A stretch of DNA of 28,592 nucleotides, from positions 14,529-43,120 of the forward strand of contig MU657214.1 in the NCBI GenBank assembly GCA_026770575.1, given 5' to 3'. Of this stretch, positions 28,438-28,592 are shown in pieces (position 1 is the first letter of the stretch; the number at the start of each line of letters is the position of its first letter). The position numbers were made by a program, and so were the translations under genes. The notes beneath the pieces were generated by a model. It did no database searches, had not been told where the DNA came from, and saw nothing but the letters and a program-made list of their open reading frames with translations. The stretch is from Pelagophyceae sp. CCMP2097. Taxonomy: Eukaryota > Sar > Pelagophyceae.

Positions 28438-28592
28438 TGAACTTTCAAATCCTCCTTTTCTTTATTTTTACTATTTTATTTCTTATTGAGCTATTTATTT
28501 TTCTTTTTTTTGCGGCCGACCAGATTCGAACCTGTGACCAAAAACTTCTTCTATGATGATTCCAATGAGGCTCCTGCTCGACCTCAACTCCC
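28438..28592 (-). repeat. composite dispersed repeat, copy C, cut by the window end
   Basis: From GAACTTTCAAATCCTCC the sequence follows copy A in the same direction through the T-rich tract, the tRNA-like segment (from 28512, B box intact on the minus strand) and on to the end of the window. The terminal GCGCGCCGGAGGCACACGG part of A is missing, so this copy is truncated or starts at an internal point. Confidence 0.75.

Overview
This window looks like nuclear DNA of a GC-rich, intron-bearing unicellular alga. I infer a stramenopile, most likely a pelagophyte (Aureococcus-like), from the style of the genes: short introns, a TAG-biased 3' splice site, GTGCGN donors, repeat-filled introns, and family-expanded WD40, RCC1 and MYND/Sel1 proteins. 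No sequence search was possible, so the species is an inference. There are no bacterial operons, CRISPR arrays or rRNA genes.

Layout. 0.2-1.5 kb: a MYND-RING-Sel1 protein gene that is broken (in-frame TGA plus frameshifts). 2.0-4.7 kb, minus strand: a REV1-like gene with the N-terminal BRCT domain and the C-terminal polymerase-binding domain but no recognisable Y-family polymerase core between them. 4.9-6.0 kb and 7.9-8.9 kb: two paralogous seven-bladed WD40 genes, both broken by frameshifts. 9.6-10.9 kb: an intact seven-exon RAB28 small GTPase ending in a CAAX box. 12.5-14.4 kb: an intact sugar-porter (MFS) transporter. 14.7-17.2 kb: a small secreted-type ORF and a glycosyltransferase-family-25-like gene whose model is only partly resolved. 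17.5-20.0 kb: an intact five-exon glutamine-dependent asparagine synthetase. 20.6-22.6 kb: an intact five-exon RCC1-repeat protein.

From 22.6 kb to the end the window is repeat territory. A composite repeat sits at 11.4-12.4 kb (copy A), is present inverted at 25.1-27.2 kb (copy B), and starts again at 28.4 kb (copy C). Copy B has two insertions that copy A lacks, so A acts as the empty site: a 397-bp element with terminal inverted repeats and a TA target duplication (Tc1/mariner-type MITE), and a 596-bp element with CACTA-type ends. The composite repeat also carries a tRNA-like Pol III promoter. Other inverted-repeat elements lie at 23.0-24.6 kb and 27.3-27.5 kb.

The genes do not form a pathway. 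The pattern is a mosaic: conserved housekeeping genes (RAB28, asparagine synthetase, transporter) are intact, whereas members of expanded repeat-protein families (WD40, MYND/Sel1) are decaying, and mobile sequence fills the rest.
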